This document shows, piece after piece, positions 20,111-29,146 of a stretch of 64,000 nucleotides of DNA (position 1 is its first letter; each line of letters begins with the position of its first letter). The notes below the pieces were generated by a model that was not told the origin of the DNA, made no database searches, and saw nothing but the letters and a program-made list of their open reading frames with translations. The DNA lies in NCBI RefSeq assembly GCF_002014825.1, contig NZ_MUYU01000009.1, forward strand, positions 110,896 through 174,895. Direction: 5' to 3'. This DNA is from Moraxella pluranimalium. GTDB taxonomy: Bacteria; Pseudomonadota; Gammaproteobacteria; Pseudomonadales; Moraxellaceae. The position numbers and the translations under genes were made by a program.

Positions 20111-20527
20111 ATGAAAATCGTGTTAGATACCAATATTCTTGTCAAGGCTTGCAAGGGCTCCTATCATGCCAATCGCCTATTAGCAGCCTGCCTACAAGGT
20201 AAATTCACCCCCTTAGTCAGTGTGACATTGCTGGCAGAATATGAAGATGTGTTGGCTCGTGAGTCGCTGTTTTGTGATGACAAATTATCACTGGCAGAGC
20301 GCAACGAGCTACTGGATGCCATCTTATCCATCAGTCAATGGGTGCGTATTTTTTATCTATGGCGTCCCAATCTCAAAGACGAAGGCGATAACCATCTGAT
20401 TGAACTTGCCGTTGCTGGCGGTGCCAAATATATCGTCAGTCACAATGCCAAAGATTTTCGCTCAAGCGAGCTTGATTTTGACATTGATGTCATCACCCCA
20501 ATGCAGCTACTGGAGGAATTATCATGA
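20111..20527 (+). CDS. PIN-domain toxin of a toxin-antitoxin pair (COG1569-like)
   Basis: The 138-residue protein has the PIN nuclease signature: VLDTNILVKA (first Asp), LLAEYEDVL (Glu), GDNHLIELAVAGGAKYIVSHNAKDF with the two later Asp residues. PIN toxins are Mg2+-dependent RNases. It overlaps the RHH gene by 4 bp (ATGA). Toxin-first order differs from classical vapBC but is common for COG1569-type pairs. The pair forms the left border of the prophage. The ATG at 20111 is preferred over an earlier GTG because the PIN strand begins there. Confidence 0.85.
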   Translation: MKIVLDTNILVKACKGSYHANRLLAACLQGKFTPLVSVTLLAEYEDVLARESLFCDDKLSLAERNELLDAILSISQWVRIFYLWRPNLKDEGDNHLIELAVAGGAKYIVSHNAKDFRSSELDFDIDVITPMQLLEELS

Positions 20528-20733
20528 GCACCATTACCCTACGCCTAAGCGATGACAAACACAGCCGTCTTAAATCTTTAGCCCAAGCCCAAGGCATCAG
20601 CGTCAATCGCCTGATGGATGAGCTTGCAAGCCTTGCTTTGGCAGAATTTGACGCCAAAACTCGCTTTGAAATTCGTGCCAAGCGTGGCGATATCAAGCGC
20701 GGTTTGGCATTGCTTGATAAGGCATTACAATAA
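20524..20733 (+). CDS. Ribbon-helix-helix antitoxin
   Basis: The 69-residue protein fits a MetJ/Arc-type RHH fold: beta strand STITLRLSD, helix HSRLKSLAQAQG, helix SVNRLMDELASLALAEF, then a charged C-terminal tail (TRFEIRAKRGDIKRGLALLDKAL) likely to wrap the PIN toxin. It starts inside the toxin stop (ATGA), so the two should be translationally coupled and autoregulated. Its end overlaps the convergent prophage gene by 9 bp. Confidence 0.85.
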   Translation: MSTITLRLSDDKHSRLKSLAQAQGISVNRLMDELASLALAEFDAKTRFEIRAKRGDIKRGLALLDKALQ

Positions 20734-21168
20734 CGCTTTGGCCATCACTGACAGCATCACAGGGCTGACTCGCCACCCATCTTGCGTGCGTGTAATCGCA
20801 TTAAAACACCACTCACTGCAAAAATACTTATGCGGATGCTGTCTTAGCCCTGCGACACAGCCCAAAGCACCGACAAGGTCATAGCTTGCGCCACGAGTTG
20901 CGCCAAAGTACTGCTGTACTTGCATCGCTGACACATCCAGCGGTAGCAAATCCCACTTGTTAGGGTCAAGTACCATTACTTTGACACGCACACCGCCATC
21001 ACGATAGCTTGACGAGTAGCATTTGTAACGGTTGCCGTGCAGGTGTACCGCAATCTCGCAGTGGCTGTATTTACCACGGGTAAAAAACTTGGTAATCGCA
21101 TCACAGACACGATGCCAGCGCTTGGTGGCTTTGCCGTGATAGCACGCCAGATATACTTTATTGTCCAT
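20725..21168 (-). CDS. YaeF/YiiX-like permuted NlpC/P60 hydrolase
   Basis: The 147-residue protein has the permuted papain-like layout: a His in KYSHCEIAVHL in the first half and a Cys in KYFCSEWCFNAI in the second half, with GASYDLVGALG between them. Related proteins hydrolyse amide bonds in peptidoglycan or lipids, and are found at tail ends of several prophages. The ATG at 21168, preceded by GGAG, is preferred over an upstream ATG at 21198 that would overlap the previous gene by 41 bp. It is the last gene of the left arm. Confidence 0.7.
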   Translation of the reverse strand: MDNKVYLACYHGKATKRWHRVCDAITKFFTRGKYSHCEIAVHLHGNRYKCYSSSYRDGGVRVKVMVLDPNKWDLLPLDVSAMQVQQYFGATRGASYDLVGALGCVAGLRQHPHKYFCSEWCFNAITRTQDGWRVSPVMLSVMAKALL

Positions 21169-21703
21169 GTGTCCGACTCCATCCTGCCGAGTAATCATAA
21201 TCCAGTGGATTATCTGCCTTAAGCATCGCTAGGCGGTGGCGTTCGGCATTGGCGAAGTCGTTTTGTTCTTCGACAAGCATTGTCATGGCGATTTCATTGA
21301 GCAGAGCCTTGGTCATCGGTACAAATTCGTTATCCATCGTTTTCCACATCAGCGTCTCGGGCAAGCTTGGCAGAACCTGCAGGGCGAGATACTGTGTGCG
21401 GGTCGGGTCGTCATTATGAAACCATTTGTCGATGGACTTAATAAACACACCCCCACGGGCGTTATCGTGGCGTTTTTGCTTGATACGCTCCCACATCTCG
21501 CTTTGGGCTTTGGTTTTGAGTTCTTCAGCGTTGCCTTGTGGTGGAATAAGTTCAACAATCTCACCATCAACTAGGTGAACAACATTGTTAAAGACTGACT
21601 CACTAAACACAGACACTTCATCACGACTTGCCAAGTCTTTATGATTTGGCTCATGATCGCATTTGCCAATGTTTTTACCGCTTTCATTAAAAATGTAGTA
21701 CAT
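21158..21703 (-). CDS. Tail-fibre assembly/chaperone-like protein (DUF4376-like)
   Basis: The 181-residue protein starts MYYIFNESGKNIG, typical of small proteins encoded right after phage tail fibres, and has a central helix KTKAQSEMWERIKQKRHDNARGGV that resembles DUF4376. Its start codon shares one base with the fibre stop (TAATG), indicating coupled translation. By position it should help fold or attach the fibre. An alternative start at 21748 would overlap the fibre gene. Confidence 0.65.
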   Translation of the reverse strand: MYYIFNESGKNIGKCDHEPNHKDLASRDEVSVFSESVFNNVVHLVDGEIVELIPPQGNAEELKTKAQSEMWERIKQKRHDNARGGVFIKSIDKWFHNDDPTRTQYLALQVLPSLPETLMWKTMDNEFVPMTKALLNEIAMTMLVEEQNDFANAERHRLAMLKADNPLDYDYSAGWSRTHGQ

Positions 21704-23748
21704 TATTTCACTCCAATGATGATGTAGTTTGCACGACCATTCACCCATCCAGGCGGTGAATTATGCCCTGTCAAATATGCTTGTGCTGTCACAATTCTGC
21801 CATCACAGAAGCAACGAAATCCATAATGTCGCAAGCGAGCTGATTCCCACAGGTCCCACGTGGCATTACCAGTGTTATCTTCGTGCATAGATACCATCCA
21901 CTTGCACTGAGACTCAGTAAATCCGTTGGGCAAAGGGATGGTACCGCCATGGTCAATGGTGCCAGTCATCACAACAACATTGCTTGCAATTGATGGCAAT
22001 GTCGTACCAATACTTACATTACCCGACCCATCAAACGACACCGAGCCTGTCACCGCGCCAGTTAGGCTAATGGTGCGGGCGGTTTGTAGTCGAGTGGCTG
22101 ATGCGACATTGCTTGATGTGTAGGCTAGATTGGATGGTTTGCCACGGATTGCATCCCAAGTGTTTGACACTTCAACCCAGTTTTCCCAGCCTGTCATCGG
22201 ATTGTTTCTTCTGCGCTCAAAATGGCGATGAGTGTTAAATGTAGTGAATCGTTGTCGCAGGCCGTAGGTGCTAATTATTACTTCTAGAGTACCTGCCTCG
22301 GCTGGTACTGGGTATTTTCGTTCAGCGGTGGCATTGGAATTAGCCATTTGTGCATATATGCCCCATTTTGTAATGTCGTCAAGGCTTTCACTGGTAATCT
22401 CTCGAACATCAAAATCCGTAATATTGCTAATGCTGTGCGTATGAGACGATGGCGTAAAAGTGCTTGGCTTGCCATTAATCTCGTTCCAGTTGTGCCGATG
22501 CACCGCAGGGGCTTTGGTGTTGTCCGCAATTGTAATATTTGCCGTACCGTCAAAAGCCACGCCATTGATCGTGCGGGCTGTCGCTAGACGTGATGCACTG
22601 ACGGCGTTAGCTGCTTTATCCAGTTTGGCTTGATTGAGCGTATAGACCGCCTTGGATGTGGCAACTTTGCCCGCGTCATCAAGCTCAATGCTGTTTGATT
22701 TATCTGATAGCATCACGCCGTTAAGCTCGGTTAAGATGGTTTTTTGGCCTAGATAAACACCTTGAGCATCCCATGCTGTTGTGGATAGGTCAAATCTTGG
22801 TCCATAGGCAAAACCAATACCGCGCGCATTGCCATTACCCGGCGATGTCGGATGGGTGATGTGCATCTCCATCGCAGGTAAGGCGTCTGAGCCCATCATT
22901 ATGGCATTAGCACGATAGAAGCCAGTCAGCTGATAATTGGATGATTTATCAGCAACCCAATCGATCGTCTTAAGACTGTCTTTGTTGTCAATCTTATCAT
23001 TCAGTACTTTGCCCTGCTTAGCCGTCAGTGCCTTGGCAGCATCATCAGTGGTGAGATTATCGACAAGCTGCACCACACCCGCCACCGTCGTGCTTGCTTT
23101 ATCGATGGCGTGCGTATGGCTTGTTGCAGTCACTGCATTAGTGCTTGATGCGGTGATTTGGCTTGGCGTACCAAGTGTCAGCGTGCGGTTTGCTTGTAGC
23201 GTACCGCCACCAGTTAAGCCATTGCCTGCGGTGATGGCGGTGGCTTGGTTGGCCTTGGTGTCCGCCTTGGCATCTGTCGCAGTGATTTTGTCATTCAGCA
23301 CCTTTCCCTGGTTAGCCGTCAATGCCTGATCTGTGGCGGTGCTTACAAGCGTATCATTGAGTTGTACAATGCCTTGTGTTGTCGTGCTTGCTTTATCAAT
23401 CGCATGGGTGTGGCTTGTCGCTGTGACGCTGTTTGTCGTGCTTGCTGTAATCTGTGACGGCGTGCCAAGTGTGATAGTGCGGTTTGCTTGTAGCGTACCG
23501 CCACCAGTTAAGCCATTGCCTGCCACCAAATTAAGCGTTTTATCCGCCTTGTTGGTGGATAGACTGGTCAGATTGGCATTGATGGCTTGCACCGATGATG
23601 CCAATTCATTTTTTAGCCATACCGTGCGGTTCGCCAGTTGCTTAGTCGGTCGGTTGGTGATGCCATTCGCCCCACCATGTACAGGGTCGTTTTCTTCGAT
23701 TTGATAGACACCTGTTTCCCAGATGCTTGATTCTGCTAAATTTGCCAT
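21703..23748 (-). CDS. Phage tail fibre protein
   Basis: The 681-residue protein starts with a tail-attachment region (ESSIWETGVYQIEENDPVHGGANGITNRPTKQLANRT) and then carries two copies of a ~100-residue unit (AGNGLTGGGTLQANRT ... SHTHAIDKAST ... LTANQGKVLNDKI) before diverging into a fibre shaft with further SHTHSI and ARTI repeats. The C-terminal domain (from TGTIDHGGTIPLPNGF) ends in ANYIIIGVK and probably binds the host receptor. The two repeat units are also near-identical at DNA level. Confidence 0.85.
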   Translation of the reverse strand: MANLAESSIWETGVYQIEENDPVHGGANGITNRPTKQLANRTVWLKNELASSVQAINANLTSLSTNKADKTLNLVAGNGLTGGGTLQANRTITLGTPSQITASTTNSVTATSHTHAIDKASTTTQGIVQLNDTLVSTATDQALTANQGKVLNDKITATDAKADTKANQATAITAGNGLTGGGTLQANRTLTLGTPSQITASSTNAVTATSHTHAIDKASTTVAGVVQLVDNLTTDDAAKALTAKQGKVLNDKIDNKDSLKTIDWVADKSSNYQLTGFYRANAIMMGSDALPAMEMHITHPTSPGNGNARGIGFAYGPRFDLSTTAWDAQGVYLGQKTILTELNGVMLSDKSNSIELDDAGKVATSKAVYTLNQAKLDKAANAVSASRLATARTINGVAFDGTANITIADNTKAPAVHRHNWNEINGKPSTFTPSSHTHSISNITDFDVREITSESLDDITKWGIYAQMANSNATAERKYPVPAEAGTLEVIISTYGLRQRFTTFNTHRHFERRRNNPMTGWENWVEVSNTWDAIRGKPSNLAYTSSNVASATRLQTARTISLTGAVTGSVSFDGSGNVSIGTTLPSIASNVVVMTGTIDHGGTIPLPNGFTESQCKWMVSMHEDNTGNATWDLWESARLRHYGFRCFCDGRIVTAQAYLTGHNSPPGWVNGRANYIIIGVK
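23183..23522 (-). repeat. Direct DNA repeat inside the tail-fibre gene
   Basis: A block of about 46 bp, beginning GTGCGGTTTGC and ending CATTGCCTGC on the plus strand, occurs at ~23183-23228 and again at ~23477-23522, 294 bp apart (98 codons, in frame). Flanking sequence is similar but diverged. Recombination between the copies would remove or add one shaft unit without breaking the frame. Confidence 0.8.
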
Positions 23749-23798
23749 AATTTTTCCTTGATTGTAATTAACGACGCAATGCGTTCAATCACGCTGAC

Positions 23799-24365
23799 CT
23801 ACGCTGAGCCATGATTATATGAGCCGTCATACTTCGCCCTATTGTTATATCGAATCGGTGCTGCTTTGTAGTCGAGTACTGCCAATAGACACCTTGCCGG
23901 TGTAAATGACCGCAGTGTCCGCCTGATTTGCTCCGCTTGGTCGTTGGTGATGGGCTTGGTCAGCCTGACCGAATACCATGCCCAGCGTTCATTGGTTGGG
24001 ATAGATTGCACCACTGTATGCTCATAAGTGCGTGCTTTTAGCCCTTCATCGATTTCAATTTCGCCAAAGCCAAGCTGTCTTAGCACTTCACGCACTGCCC
24101 ACGGCGTACCTTTTTGGCGGTGCAGTTCGATAGCACGGGCAATCAGTCGGCGCTTAGAATCCACACTGTCAGCCAGCATGATGCCGTCATCACCTGTGAC
24201 ACTCCATTTCTCGGCAAGTAGTGGCGTGTATTCATCGCCAAGCAGGTCAATGAGCGTGGTCATCACTTGGTGTATCGGCAGGTTTGGCAGTCTATGGCTT
24301 AGATCCGCCAATGCCCGATACTTTGGGTCGGTCATGATGATGTCAGCATAGATGAGCTTAGCCAT
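23799..24365 (-). CDS. Phage tail protein I (P2 gpI-like)
   Basis: The 188-residue protein contains the gpI pattern LPNLPIHQVMTTLIDLLGDEYTPLLAEKWSV ... RRLIARAIELHRQKGTPWAVREVLRQLGFGE. In P2, gpI is a baseplate component between J and the fibre H, and the same order is found here. The ATG at 24365 overlaps the end of the broken gpJ by 8 bp. Confidence 0.85.
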   Translation of the reverse strand: MAKLIYADIIMTDPKYRALADLSHRLPNLPIHQVMTTLIDLLGDEYTPLLAEKWSVTGDDGIMLADSVDSKRRLIARAIELHRQKGTPWAVREVLRQLGFGEIEIDEGLKARTYEHTVVQSIPTNERWAWYSVRLTKPITNDQAEQIRRTLRSFTPARCLLAVLDYKAAPIRYNNRAKYDGSYNHGSA

Positions 24366-25475
24366 TGCTTCGTACCTCATCGATAGTGATAGTGATGGCG
24401 GTGCAATTTGCCCATTCGCCGTTATTGATGATGGTCTTGGCAGGACTGGTCAGCGTGACATCATAGACACCTTCGACCCGCAGTGCGCTGATGATGGCAG
24501 ACGGTACGATATCCATGCCCAGTTTTTTGGTCTTATCTGACAGATAGTTTTGCAGGGCATCCACTGCTTTTGTGAGTACGATGTCTTCACGATGGCCATC
24601 TAGCAGGGTGAGTCGTGCATTGATTTGATAATCTCGCTTGATTGCACCCACCACTTCGACGGTATCGCACAATGGGCGTAGCTTTTCGGCGCTGACATGA
24701 GCCTTGATATCAGCGAGCAATCGGCTATCAGGCACGCCATCTTTGGCAAGCACAGTGATACGCACCAAGCCACCCTTTGGCGTTGCCACATTGACATCAG
24801 CCACCGCTTGACTCACCGCACGCACATGATAGTCATAAGCTGCGATAGAGCCACAGCTTGAAAAGGCTTCAGGCGCAGCCAAGATACGCCGTCGATAGCC
24901 ATCATCGCTTTCTTGGATTAGACCACCGCTTGAGACATCAATATTGCTCACTCCCACCGTCATATCCGTATTGAGCGTGCTTTTGAGCTGTTTGATAGCC
25001 CTACTTGCCAGCCATTGCCCACCGTACCCACTTGATTACACTGGGCTTCGACTTCGACATAGTTAATCAGTGGCGTGATGACATCATCATTGATGGTGAT
25101 AAAGCTTAGCTCATCAGTCACGCCCACCACCGTACCTTTGGGGATTAGGATAGACGGGTGCACCCCTTGTACGCTAAAGCGTAGCACACAGCGCGCTGGT
25201 GTATTTTGTAGGCGATAGCACCCCATCGGCTCACCGCACAAATCCAGTGCAATCCCTGTTGCCGTCTGTGGAAAGGTTTGGCGAAATGCCTCATTAATCC
25301 CTTGACGAGTCAGCATCTCACGATAGGCATAGACATTGATCAGCAAGCGTTCGATATGTGCAGGCTGTAGCGTTTTGCCAGTGTCTTTTTCATACTGCTC
25401 AATAGCTTGGTTTAGGATGACTTTGACATCATCATCGATGGCTTTGACATCATTTCTGTGGCTAATATCGACCAT
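24358..25475 (-). pseudogene. Baseplate protein gpJ, split by a one-base frameshift
   Basis: Two abutting frames encode the two halves of P2-type gpJ: 24960-25475 gives the N-terminal part ending GNGWQVG, and 24358-24963 gives the C-terminal part (GVSNIDVSSGGLIQESDDGYRRRIL). The N-terminal frame runs on for 12 foreign codons after GTAGGG. Adding one G to that G-run (plus-strand CCC at 24999-25001) restores VGAIKQLKSTLNTDMTVGVSNID and one reading frame of ~372 codons. So one base was lost, or the run is a sequencing error. Confidence 0.85.
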
Positions 25476-25826
25476 TTATAGCTCCGTTTTATAGATTTGG
25501 CGTGCGACATCATCCGCCACCGCCCACTCAATCAGGCAATGAAATTCAGGCGCAAGCCCTGTCACGCTCACTCTTTGCACGATGATACGCTTCTCCCATG
25601 TGGTAAGTGCGACATGGATTTCACGCACGATATTTGGGATAGCGACATCATGCGGATAGTCGATATAGTCGAAATGATCAGAGCCAAAGTTAGGACGCAG
25701 GACATCCGAACCTTTGCGAGTGGATAAGATATTGTGTACACATTGGTGCAAATCATCTTCGCCTTGTATGGCACTGACACCGGTCGGAGCGATTTGCCAA
25801 TGTGCATGGGTCAGATTGATGGGCAT
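25476..25826 (-). CDS. Baseplate assembly protein W (gpW/gp25 family)
   Basis: The 116-residue protein matches the GPW/gp25 family: IQGEDDLHQCVHNILSTRKGSDVLRPNFGSDHFDYID is the classic N-terminal block (RxGSR/V..P.FG.). In P2 and T4 this is a baseplate wedge component with lysozyme-like ancestry. The stop codon directly abuts the gpJ start. Its normal upstream neighbour gpV is displaced by about 4 kb. Confidence 0.88.
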   Translation of the reverse strand: MPINLTHAHWQIAPTGVSAIQGEDDLHQCVHNILSTRKGSDVLRPNFGSDHFDYIDYPHDVAIPNIVREIHVALTTWEKRIIVQRVSVTGLAPEFHCLIEWAVADDVARQIYKTEL

Positions 25827-25998
25827 AGCCTACTCCATAGATTTATGGCTAGGCTATCAAAGATGGGATAGATTGGCTTTTAGGATGGTTTTAGGATTTT
25901 GGACAAGCACCAACACCCCGCCCATAATCCGATGAGCAGGGTATTATTGACAAAATAAGATAAAAATCTTGTACTGCACCATGTACGACAATAAAACA
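25827..25998. other. Short gene-free junction between gpW and the cargo
   Basis: The stretch upstream of gpW holds no gene or structured RNA that can be supported. It should contain the left boundary of the inserted cargo, but no target-site repeat was seen. Confidence 0.4.
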
Positions 25999-26029
25999 AC
26001 CCCCAAAAGTTAAACAACCTTTGGGGGTA
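25999..26029 (-). terminator. Intrinsic terminator of DUF2335 module A
   Basis: On the minus strand CCCCCAAAGG / CTTTTGGGGG forms a GC-rich stem with a loop of about 8 nt and a T-rich tail (GTTGTTTTATT), just after the DUF2335 gene. Confidence 0.7.
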
Positions 26030-26046
26030 GCTCGGTAAATGTGGGT

Positions 26047-26499
26047 TTATTGATTAGATGGTGAGTTTTTGGGCTGCTGTCTTAGCACATAGACAATCAA
26101 GATTCCAATGATGGCGGTGATTGCAATGCCAGCCACAACCGCTTGTGCATAATATAGTGCCACGCCTGCAATCACCAGCAGACCGACACCAAGCACTAAG
26201 CCAAACCATTGCCCGCGCTGCATTAAGACAATATTTTGTTTATCAAAATCCATCAGGGCAGTATTGACACGAATTGCTTCAGACAATTGACTGTCTTGTA
26301 GTTTATGGCGTTGCTCTTGCTCAGACTTTGCCATCTGCATGACTTGTTCAACATATTTTGGGTCAATTTTATTCAGCTCATGCAAAAACTCGGCAGGTGG
26401 ATAGGGCGAGTATTCCTCCACTTGCTCAAACTGGGCTTGCAAGCCCCGTTCATCTTGAGTGGCTTGCACTCGTGTACCTTTACGCTGTTTTTGGCTCAT
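26047..26499 (-). CDS. DUF2335 two-pass membrane protein (module A)
   Basis: The 150-residue protein has a proline-containing N-terminal motif (YSPYPPAEFLHELNKIDPKYVEQVMQMAKSEQEQRHKL) that defines DUF2335, a helical linker, and two C-terminal membrane segments (GLVLGVGLLVIAGVALYYA and VVAGIAITAIIGILIVYVL) ending in a short cytoplasmic tail. Function is not established for the family. It overlaps the small upstream gene by 20 bp. A paralogue with the same partner is at 31449. Possible roles such as superinfection exclusion are inference from the prophage setting. Confidence 0.8.
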   Translation of the reverse strand: MSQKQRKGTRVQATQDERGLQAQFEQVEEYSPYPPAEFLHELNKIDPKYVEQVMQMAKSEQEQRHKLQDSQLSEAIRVNTALMDFDKQNIVLMQRGQWFGLVLGVGLLVIAGVALYYAQAVVAGIAITAIIGILIVYVLRQQPKNSPSNQ

Positions 26500-26701
26500 A
26501 GCATACCATACCCAAAGATTTACCTACTTTTTTACTGGCGTTAGAAATATCCACACCAACCGCTTGCCAATCTTGGGCGATATCGTTTGGCTGTAATTCC
26601 ATCTTGGTAGGTCGAATGTAGCGCGGTTCAGCTGCTGATGTACTTGGCAACAACACCATCGCTGATAATACACCTTCCAAAAATGGCGATAGTTTACTCA
26701 T
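26480..26701 (-). CDS. Small partner protein of the DUF2335 module (copy A)
   Basis: The 73-residue protein begins MSKLSPFLEGVLSAMVLLP, then SAAEPRYIRP. Copy B at 31250 shares the first ten residues, the hydrophobic segment and the A(E/K)PxYxxP step, but the C-terminal part diverges. The hydrophobic segment could be a signal or a membrane anchor. AAGGTG lies ahead of the ATG at 26701 in both copies. The end overlaps the DUF2335 gene by 20 bp, so the two are coupled. No known function was recognised. Confidence 0.75.
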   Translation of the reverse strand: MSKLSPFLEGVLSAMVLLPSTSAAEPRYIRPTKMELQPNDIAQDWQAVGVDISNASKKVGKSLGMVCYEPKTA

Positions 26702-26729
26702 ATCAACACCTTGTTTAGTTAGGTACTTC

Positions 26730-26758
26730 ATTATAACCCCAGTGATGACAAATGACAA
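26730..26758 (-). promoter_or_regulatory. Promoter of DUF2335 module A
   Basis: On the minus strand TTGTCA (26753-26758) and TATAAT (26730-26735) are separated by exactly 17 bp, about 30 bp before the small partner gene. The -10 context GGGTTATAAT is shared with module B. Confidence 0.7.
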
Positions 26759-26801
26759 CCTTTGTAAATTCTGACTTGCCAAAAAAATGCGTCAAGCTCA
26801 A

Positions 26802-27965
26802 TTACTTATTCCCCTTTGCCCGATTATGACTCACACATAACATTTCACAATTTTCAATGCCCGTTAATCCGCCTTTACTCCAAGCGGTAACGTGGTCGGC
26901 TTCCATTTCTTTTAATGCCCAAATTTTATTTTTATTGGCATTATCACCAACAGCGCATAATGGGCAATTGGAATGATTATTGTCTTTCGCTTTTTTAGTT
27001 TGTGCATTATAGGCAAGTTGTTTGGTTTTGTCATCAAACATACGAATATCCAGCAAGCGTTTATCACTTTCGCCACCCAATAGATATTCCCAAATGCCTT
27101 TTTTGTTTTTCACACTTGGGTCATCGTATAACTCATTCACTTTTTTGGATAATTCACTGGGATTATAGGGATTTTTGCCATAAGTTTCATATAACTTTCC
27201 CCATTCCAAACCGCACATTTCTTTTTTGATATCAACAAATGTGGTCGTTATCCAATCCATCACGGTATTAAAATAGGTTTTTAATTCATTGATGTTATCA
27301 TCATAGCGATGACGGCTCATATAATCGCTGATATTGCCACGACTTACCCAATCTAAGGCACACGCCAAAAAATCTTGACGAAGTGGCGTGCCTTTGACAA
27401 AAGCCGACCATTTTTGAATATTGGCATTTTGTGAATTGCTAAATTCTGCTTTGGCAAGGGTTATAAAGCTACCTGAATACACCGCATTCAATAATTCTTG
27501 TTCATTTAATGGCACACCAGCGATATTGATGGTTTTAAACCATTCTTTAATTTCGCTTTCTGCGCCATTGCATTCATACACCAAAAGTGTGGTATTTAAA
27601 ATCAAATTCTGTTTATCTTGTGGCAAACTACTAAAATATTGCGGAATATTTTGTTCATTGATAATGGCAAATTTATCTTTGACAAAACGCCCAATACTGG
27701 TAATCCGTTGTTGTCCGTCCAGCACTTCAAAAGTATCTTCGTCTGTTTGATTAAAATAAATAAGCCCAAGCGGATAACCTTTTAAAATGGAGTGAATGAC
27801 TGCCACATCTTTTTTGCCGTCTGCATAAATATAATTGCGTTGATATTCAGGTTGAATAGTGAGTTTACCATTTAAGCCAAATAAGCCTTTGCCTTCTAAT
27901 TCATTATAAACAAACCCTTCGCACAACTGGGCAATAGTAATTTGAGTGTTTAGTTTGGTTTGCAT
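26802..27965 (-). CDS. DUF262 protein with C-terminal HNH nuclease domain
   Basis: The N-terminal part is a DUF262 (ParB/GmrS-like) domain: IQPEYQRNY at 37-45 and [11 protein letters not shown] at 81-91. The C-terminal end is a zinc-supported HNH domain: CPLC at 334-337, catalytic D357-H358, N372, C373/C377 and H380-N-R at the C-terminus. DUF262 domains in GmrSD, BrxU and SspE use NTP hydrolysis to control a nuclease. Here the nuclease is a canonical HNH rather than DUF1524. Its ATG shares a base with the methyltransferase stop. It is probably the restriction partner of that enzyme. DNA is markedly AT-richer than flanking phage genes. Confidence 0.82.
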   Translation of the reverse strand: MQTKLNTQITIAQLCEGFVYNELEGKGLFGLNGKLTIQPEYQRNYIYADGKKDVAVIHSILKGYPLGLIYFNQTDEDTFEVLDGQQRITSIGRFVKDKFAIINEQNIPQYFSSLPQDKQNLILNTTLLVYECNGAESEIKEWFKTINIAGVPLNEQELLNAVYSGSFITLAKAEFSNSQNANIQKWSAFVKGTPLRQDFLACALDWVSRGNISDYMSRHRYDDNINELKTYFNTVMDWITTTFVDIKKEMCGLEWGKLYETYGKNPYNPSELSKKVNELYDDPSVKNKKGIWEYLLGGESDKRLLDIRMFDDKTKQLAYNAQTKKAKDNNHSNCPLCAVGDNANKNKIWALKEMEADHVTAWSKGGLTGIENCEMLCVSHNRAKGNK

Positions 27966-29143
27966 TAGTTTATTCCTTTTTTATGGCGGATTAAAATTCT
28001 TTGATAAACTTTTTCTAACCTATTATCAATTTCTAATACGGCACTTGCATTCAAATCGTAATTTCCTTTTTTACCAAACTTTGCAAAATAAGCATTTGAT
28101 TTTTCTTGGCTTGTATAAACTTTTGTTTTCAGATTGTACAAATCTTCATTTTCACACATTCCCAAAATCTCAAATTGTTCAGGGCAATATTTATCCAAAA
28201 ATGAAATCGGCACGCCCATTACGCCATCAAAATCAGCAGGAATGGCATTGGTAAATGGCACTTCTATGGCATTGTAATTATCATATTGTTGATAAGCATT
28301 TTTGCCGTCTAATTTTTTATTGAATTTTAAATTATCATCCATCGTCATTAACTGTAATGGTTGATGACGACGACCGTGTTCTAGACTGGTAAACCAACAA
28401 GAATTACCTAAACGGGTATAATCACCAATATAACCTAAGCGTTCTGCTTTTTTACGGTCACTTTCAGTAACTTCCGTACCTTTTGGGACTGCAAAAACCA
28501 TATCATTGCCATTGCCTGTTGCTCCAAGCCAAAGTGTATTACCACTAATTAAAGGAAAAATCTCTTTATAAGTAATGGCATTCATATTGCCAATAATGAC
28601 AAATTGTTTATCCGCTTCCATAATCCACGCCACAAACTCACGAAATAGGGAAAAAGGTGGATTGGTAATAATCATGTCCGCTTCATCACGCAAGGCTTTG
28701 ATTTCATCACTGCGAAAATCGCCATCGCCTTGTAAATACTGCCACTGTAAATCTTGTAAATCAATCACACCATCAGCATTATTATCTTGAGTGAGAGTAA
28801 AAATCTTACCTTGTTGAATAGATTTTTCTGTATCATAAAGCGGATTTTCACTTTCAAATAAACTAGGTTGATAGCTATTATTTAAATTTTTGCTTTGGTG
28901 AGCGAAACTTGTACTGATGAGCTTTTTTAAGCCCAAACGAGCAAAATTTTGGGCAAAATAGCGAGTGAAATTAGACCATTCAGGGTCATCGCAAGGCAGA
29001 AAAATGGTTTTGCCACGAAAGACATCGGCATCAAAATCAAGATAGGCGTTCATCTCTTTTTCGATGTCGTGGTACTGCGTGTAAAACTCATCGTTTTTGG
29101 CTTTTTTGGCGTTGGAGAGATTGGAGTTTTTGGCTTTTGGCAT
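27965..29143 (-). CDS. EcoRI-type adenine-specific DNA methyltransferase
   Basis: The 392-residue protein matches the M.EcoRI family: [16 protein letters not shown] at the N-terminus, [17 protein letters not shown] as the SAM region, and the adenine N6 motif NPPF at 161-164, followed by [17 protein letters not shown] and [13 protein letters not shown]. It should make N6-methyladenine; the recognition site cannot be read from sequence. It is followed without a gap by the DUF262-HNH gene and preceded by a 23-codon leader ORF ending 3 nt before its ATG. AT-rich composition suggests recent transfer. Confidence 0.9.
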   Translation of the reverse strand: MPKAKNSNLSNAKKAKNDEFYTQYHDIEKEMNAYLDFDADVFRGKTIFLPCDDPEWSNFTRYFAQNFARLGLKKLISTSFAHQSKNLNNSYQPSLFESENPLYDTEKSIQQGKIFTLTQDNNADGVIDLQDLQWQYLQGDGDFRSDEIKALRDEADMIITNPPFSLFREFVAWIMEADKQFVIIGNMNAITYKEIFPLISGNTLWLGATGNGNDMVFAVPKGTEVTESDRKKAERLGYIGDYTRLGNSCWFTSLEHGRRHQPLQLMTMDDNLKFNKKLDGKNAYQQYDNYNAIEVPFTNAIPADFDGVMGVPISFLDKYCPEQFEILGMCENEDLYNLKTKVYTSQEKSNAYFAKFGKKGNYDLNASAVLEIDNRLEKVYQRILIRHKKGIN

Positions 29144-29146
29144 ACA

